From an uncultured Eubacteriales bacterium (lineage in GTDB: Bacteria; Bacillota; Clostridia; Oscillospirales; Oscillospiraceae), in NCBI GenBank assembly GCA_902475855.1, contig CABSBF010000070.1, positions 1 through 8,985 of the forward strand: DNA of 8,985 nt, written 5' to 3'. The notes under the pieces are model-generated. The model was given only the letters and a program-made list of their open reading frames with translations, was not told the origin of the DNA and searched no databases. This document shows positions 6,001-8,985 of the stretch, in pieces; within the stretch, counting starts at the first letter, position 1; every line of letters begins with the position of its first letter. Made by a program: the position numbers and the translations under genes.

Positions 6001-8845
6001 CGCAAGCACGGCCTATCAGCACCTGCGCTACAGCGCCGACGGCGAGAGCTGGACGGAGCTTCCGCAGGGCGGCGGCACGACCGAAAAGCTGGGCTTCAGC
6101 TGGGGCAAGGCGACCGTCAAGCTCCAGCTCCTCGACGACAAGACCTACACGGACAACGTCAAGGCGGGCAAGGACGGCTTTGCCGAGGGCGAGCCTGTGG
6201 AGTACACCTTTGAGGTCGTGCAGCTTGATGTCAGCGCATCGGACGCACAGCTTCTGACGGCAAAGACCGAGCAGGGCGACTGGTATCCCGAATTTGACCC
6301 GGCACAGTATTCCTACACCATCGTCGTCCCGAACGGCACGAAGGAAGGCACCCTGACCTACACCGTGAGCGAGGGCGCGACTGTGAAGCTGGGCGGCGCC
6401 GAGCAGACACCGGACGAGAACGGCGCCTACACCCTGACACTCAAGACCTCCGCACAGACCCTGACCGTCACGGCGAAAAACGGTCTGACGAACAGCTACA
6501 GCATCAAGCTGCTTGCAAAGAGCAAGTACGCCGGCCCGGACAAGGTGGTCGACTACCTCTGCATTGGCAGCCAGTATACCAATGCGGGCTTCGGCGTTTC
6601 TCCGGAGGTTACGCTCAACGGCTCTCTGAAGTCCCTCGGCAACTTCGGCGGCTATATCACCTACTATTTCGAAAACGCCATCACGGACAATCCGAACAAC
6701 AAGTACGGCATTGATTTTTATGTCTACGGCAACTCCTTCGATAACGGCGGAAGCGCGGCAGAGCCCGGACAGGTCTATGTTTCCGAGGACGGCAAGACCT
6801 GGTTTGCACTGGCAGGCTCTGAGCACTATGAAGACAAGGCCATCTGGGACTACACCATCAGCTATACCAAGCGTGCGGACGGAAAGTCTGAGTGGACGGA
6901 CAATCAGGGTAATTCCATGATCGCTGGCGCGGCAGTTGCGTGGCCGCAGCAGTCCGTCTACTACATGAACGACGTCGGCAGCCGCGACAGCTACACCTTT
7001 ACCGGTGTGGTGCTCAAATCGAAGGAAGACGGTACCATCATGGGCACGAGCCAGACCTCTTCCTTTGCGGCGGAGACGAAGTTCGGCTACGCCGACTGCT
7101 TTATTAATGGCAGCATCGGCGCGGATGTCAACCCCTATACGGAGGGGGCTACCAGCAACGGCTTTGACCTTGCGTGGGCTGTGGATGCCAACGGCAGCCC
7201 CGTGAAGCTCACCGATGTCCACTACGTCAAGGTGGCAACCGCCTCCAATATCTGGGCGGGCGCATTCAATGAAAAGTCCACCGAGGTCACGCAGCTTGTG
7301 CTGACTGCCGCACAGGAAGAAGCCGTCGGCAAGACCGCACAGCCCACGGGCGTGACGCTTGCAAACGGCAGCTATGAAAAGACCGTGGAGCTGACCGAGC
7401 AGGTCTGCCACGTCAGCGCCGACGGCATGAGCGAGCTTGCACTGAGCGTCAACGGCACGGCGGACGACGACAACATCTACATCAACAACACCCGCGTCGC
7501 CTCCGGCGAGAGCGTGACGGTGAGCGTTCCGGAAACCGGCGAGCGCCTCGTTCGCGTGCTCGTGCAGAACGGCGACAAGGAACCCGTGTTCTATCTGCTC
7601 AAGATCGAGCGCGGCCAGTCGCAGGCAGAAAAAACACTTGCGTCCATCCGCGATATCTACGAGCAGACCGGCGCGACGCTCAACGCGACCGCACAGGCCA
7701 ACGCACCGCAGGTCGGCTCCGTCGGCGGCGAATGGCTGGTGCTGGGTCTTGCCCGCAGCGGCTTTGCAACCAACGAGGAGTATTATCAGAACGTCGTGAA
7801 GTATGTGCAGGAGCACATCAACGAAAAGGGTCAGCTCAGTCCCAGAGTGTCCACGGACAACTCCCGCCTGATTCTCGCCCTGTCCGCAGCCGGCTACGAT
7901 GTGACCGATGTGGGCGGACACGACCTGCTGCGTGGTCTGAGCGACCTGAGCTACGTCAAGAAGCAGGGCATCAACGGCCCGATTTTCGCGCTGCTGGCGC
8001 TGGACTGCCGCGACTATGACCTTCCCAAGAATGCAGACAGCACCAAGCAGATCACCCGCGAGGCGCTGCTCGACTGCATCCTTGACGCACAGCTCGATAA
8101 CGGCGGCTGGTCGCTTGACGGCGATGCCGACGCCGATTTGACGGCAATGGCGCTTCAGGCGCTGGCACCCTATCAGTCCGACGAGCGCGTTGCGGCGGCG
8201 ACGCAAAAGGCGATCGAGCTTCTTTCCGCCATGCAGGAGGAGAACGGCGGCTTCGCCTCCTGGGGCAGCAACAACAGTAATACCGCTGCGCAGGTTGTGA
8301 TCGCGCTGTCCGCGCTGAACATCGACGCCTTCAAGGATGAACGCTTCCGGAAGGAGGGCGTGTCCGTGCTGGAGGCCATGTGCGAATTCTACACCGGAAA
8401 GGGCAGCTTCGGCTATGCCGACGCACAGACGGCCGACCAGATGTCCACCGAGCAGTGCTATATGGCGCTGGCGGCATACTTCCGGATGCTCGACGGCAAG
8501 AAGGCTCTTTACAACATGACGGATGTTGAACTGAGCGGCCACGTTCATGCCTTCCTCCAGCAGCATGACGAAAACGGCCACTGGACGGCCTGTTCCTGCG
8601 GCGAAAAGACCGAGGCCAAGCCGCATACCTATGGCGCGTGGACTGTGACTAAGCAGGCCACGGGCAAGACGGCGGGCGCACGCGAGCGCACCTGCACTGT
8701 CTGCGGCTATGTGCAGCAGGAGGAAATTCCGGCCAATCCCAAGACGGGCGACGGGATGAACCTCACCCTCTGGCTCACACTGGGCGGCGCATCCATGCTG
8801 GCTCTGGCGGTTCTGGTGCTGCTGAAAAAGCGCCGGAAGGCGTAA
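3095..8845 (+). CDS. Giant sortase-anchored surface protein with DUF4430 domains and an alpha/alpha toroid; candidate cobalamin-capture protein
   Basis: The product is 1,916 aa. The ATG at 3095 follows AGGAAGGA and begins a clear signal peptide (residues 1-25, cleavage after AIA); the frame is open from 2939, but that stretch is riboswitch RNA. Domains in order: DUF4430-type (about 31-142, with GWMGTLND at 103 and GDEIHMQYT at 130); cadherin-like beta sandwich (155-250, LSPAFDKNTHAYTLTVP); a second, divergent DUF4430-type domain (254-395, STGWISKIFG at 324, IKDGDVLDFY); beta modules (400-510); Big-like (510-605); Big_2 (703-775, WESANPDVVTVDETGKITA); cadherin-like (776-893 and 1044-1144); a domain with ALAGSEHYE (1238) and WTDNQGNS (1267) spanning 1145-1405; a small beta domain (1415-1507); and prenyltransferase/squalene-cyclase-type helical repeats (1510-1809, GGWSLDGDADADLTAMALQA and ENGGFASWG). 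The tail has C1833, C1835, C1867 and C1870, then NPKTGD (1881-1886), a membrane helix and KKRRKA. DUF4430 plus an alpha/alpha barrel are the modules of intrinsic factor and transcobalamin. With the cobalamin riboswitch this points to surface B12 or corrinoid binding, which is inference. The toroid shows no sign of being an active terpene cyclase. The gene appears to be transcribed alone. Confidence 0.9.
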   Translation: MKKRILSWLLVVVMLLGMLPMTAIAEDHAGQVRVIVENATYAKAKGAAWEGVLVDKWVDLTASSTVLTCVVDALGTYSQTGAAAGYISEINGLKEFDGGEKSGWMGTLNDFFTNAGLGSYTVANGKLSAGDEIHMQYTCAWGADLGNDWSSSDRTLKSLAADKGTLSPAFDKNTHAYTLTVPAGTVHLTAEAANKRFQVRIGVDGKEYKRTAGLPVKEGSVITVTCGDENWDAMSASKATVETYTITVTEKKNSASVTIRSQMAGGYLHGLKTETVSAKLAETYGYTDKVDGVSALDALVRAHELTFGEAFTKETAKDYLEVGSTGWISKIFGESTYASGFYLNEGYPNDGTPSAYGPGYNGTFVTTQEIKDGDVLDFYIMGDDTAYSDYYTWLNAPVGAGAGQSFNVTVSGFYAMEGYRHKTPEDLKKAAKLLEGVQLVWVDAETGATTAIAGAVTAADENDEDNYYYATVKAPEKQGTYYLAATGNEENGLYCLMNPVAFEVVGAPESITVKYVGSRELNGQLVGKKGDTFQLKAYDQNGKETPVQWSSTSTWTGTLDKNGLVTITTSLGTGSTSYFYYTAASVADPSVKATGKLEFTGYEISEYNRNKVVDLSKDGQSAKSVSITGGVKNHTVWSYEIPEGVAALTEEPGKGSQIGFNLYRPGKVKVQLTLDIDETMTSAAEITVKGVAVEDAAGKQGKTYLEVSKEQPHPTAQLTAYCEEGHGVASWESANPDVVTVDETGKITAQAVGSAIVTAKDDQGKTGGIKVVVTDAETPYFEAMEFMANPLSTWKAGETFQPTKLEYDLTIKAYTTSSLILQAGTIYDTEKYTATAEYTNVSGDKQTVTVNSGKMTTLPDQPFDGSVMTITLADKKDPEKKTVYTFNVTRPRDTSKAIKTTTGLVLVPDGRALEATKYENYAEGTVFRLDADGNYVMSGSNRATGTAANHYSYRVFLFENEKNFSLNFAASTAYQHLRYSADGESWTELPQGGGTTEKLGFSWGKATVKLQLLDDKTYTDNVKAGKDGFAEGEPVEYTFEVVQLDVSASDAQLLTAKTEQGDWYPEFDPAQYSYTIVVPNGTKEGTLTYTVSEGATVKLGGAEQTPDENGAYTLTLKTSAQTLTVTAKNGLTNSYSIKLLAKSKYAGPDKVVDYLCIGSQYTNAGFGVSPEVTLNGSLKSLGNFGGYITYYFENAITDNPNNKYGIDFYVYGNSFDNGGSAAEPGQVYVSEDGKTWFALAGSEHYEDKAIWDYTISYTKRADGKSEWTDNQGNSMIAGAAVAWPQQSVYYMNDVGSRDSYTFTGVVLKSKEDGTIMGTSQTSSFAAETKFGYADCFINGSIGADVNPYTEGATSNGFDLAWAVDANGSPVKLTDVHYVKVATASNIWAGAFNEKSTEVTQLVLTAAQEEAVGKTAQPTGVTLANGSYEKTVELTEQVCHVSADGMSELALSVNGTADDDNIYINNTRVASGESVTVSVPETGERLVRVLVQNGDKEPVFYLLKIERGQSQAEKTLASIRDIYEQTGATLNATAQANAPQVGSVGGEWLVLGLARSGFATNEEYYQNVVKYVQEHINEKGQLSPRVSTDNSRLILALSAAGYDVTDVGGHDLLRGLSDLSYVKKQGINGPIFALLALDCRDYDLPKNADSTKQITREALLDCILDAQLDNGGWSLDGDADADLTAMALQALAPYQSDERVAAATQKAIELLSAMQEENGGFASWGSNNSNTAAQVVIALSALNIDAFKDERFRKEGVSVLEAMCEFYTGKGSFGYADAQTADQMSTEQCYMALAAYFRMLDGKKALYNMTDVELSGHVHAFLQQHDENGHWTACSCGEKTEAKPHTYGAWTVTKQATGKTAGARERTCTVCGYVQQEEIPANPKTGDGMNLTLWLTLGGASMLALAVLVLLKKRRKA

Positions 8846-8858
8846 ATGAATCAAAAAA

Positions 8859-8891
8859 GCTGCTGTGCCATATCGGCACAGCAGCCTTTTT
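8859..8891 (+). terminator. Intrinsic terminator of the surface-protein gene
   Basis: GCTGCTGTGCC (8859-8869) and GGCACAGCAGC (8875-8885) form a perfect 11-bp stem with an ATATC loop, followed by C and five Ts (8887-8891). It begins 13 bases after the stop codon. Six As precede the stem, so it could also work on the minus strand. Confidence 0.9.
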
Positions 8892-8896
8892 GTAGC

Positions 8897-8924
8897 AAGA
8901 AAACCACCGGCAGTGCCGGTGGTT
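8897..8924 (-). terminator. Possible terminator for a minus-strand gene beyond the right edge
   Basis: AACCACCGGC (8902-8911) and GCCGGTGGTT (8915-8924) form a perfect 10-bp stem with an AGT loop. On the minus strand it is followed by a T-rich run (TTTTCTT, counting the end of the stem), whereas the plus-strand side has only As. A minus-strand TAG stop (8945-8947) lies 20 bases before the stem and closes a frame that enters from the right edge. The T-run is imperfect, so this is a moderate call. Confidence 0.45.
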
Positions 8925-8985
8925 CCAAAAAGCTTTAGCTATGCCTAGAAAAAGGATCCTCCTATGGTTATAGTAATGGTGGTCT

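Noticed and set aside
7620..8520. Active terpene cyclase or prenyltransferase
   Set aside because: The helical repeats share the fold, but the protein is secreted and wall-anchored. I see no DxDD or QW-repeat set of a working squalene-type cyclase; DADADLT is not that motif in context. A binding role fits better.
2813..8854. 2,013-codon open frame on the minus strand
   Set aside because: It lies in exact codon register opposite a gene with a signal peptide, recognisable domains and a sortase signal, and it runs on through the riboswitch. Its translation shows no recognisable domain, and its openness follows from the absence of TTA, CTA and TCA codons in the sense gene.

Overview
The window reads as chromosomal DNA from a GC-rich, endospore-forming member of the Clostridia. 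An Oscillospiraceae-type gut anaerobe is my best guess. The reasons are a SpoIVB sporulation peptidase, strong GGAGG-type ribosome binding sites, intrinsic terminators with T-tracts, a gram-positive sortase-anchored surface protein and a cobalamin riboswitch. The species assignment is inference.

Layout. The left part is on the minus strand: spoIVB (6-989) and a DUF2461-family gene (1153-1797), separated by a hairpin with T-runs on both sides. Transcribed divergently, on the plus strand, is a short aspartokinase (1942-2709) that holds only the kinase domain, with no ACT regulatory domains. Its stop codon overlaps the -35 box of a good promoter (2706-2733). That promoter drives a cobalamin riboswitch leader (about 2766-2965) ending in a 13-bp terminator hairpin (3019-3054). 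The leader controls one very large gene (3095-8845, 1,916 aa), closed by a strong terminator (8859-8891). The last 100 bases hold a second hairpin, which may belong to a minus-strand gene beyond the edge.

The main point of interest is the large gene. It encodes a secreted, wall-anchored multidomain protein: signal peptide, two DUF4430-type domains, several cadherin-like and Big-type beta modules, a domain with LAGSE and WTDNQG motifs, an alpha/alpha toroid of the prenyltransferase/squalene-cyclase repeat type, a Cys-rich tail, and NPKTG followed by a membrane helix and basic tail. An alpha/alpha barrel plus a DUF4430 domain are the two modules of the animal B12 carriers (intrinsic factor, transcobalamin). 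Together with a cobalamin riboswitch, this suggests a cell-surface corrinoid-capture protein that is made when B12 is scarce. The riboswitch, the anchor and the domains are read from sequence; B12 binding is inference.

The other three genes look like ordinary chromosomal neighbours. Nothing in the sequence ties spoIVB, the DUF2461 gene or the aspartokinase to the B12 function. No CRISPR array, tRNA, rRNA or insertion sequence was seen.
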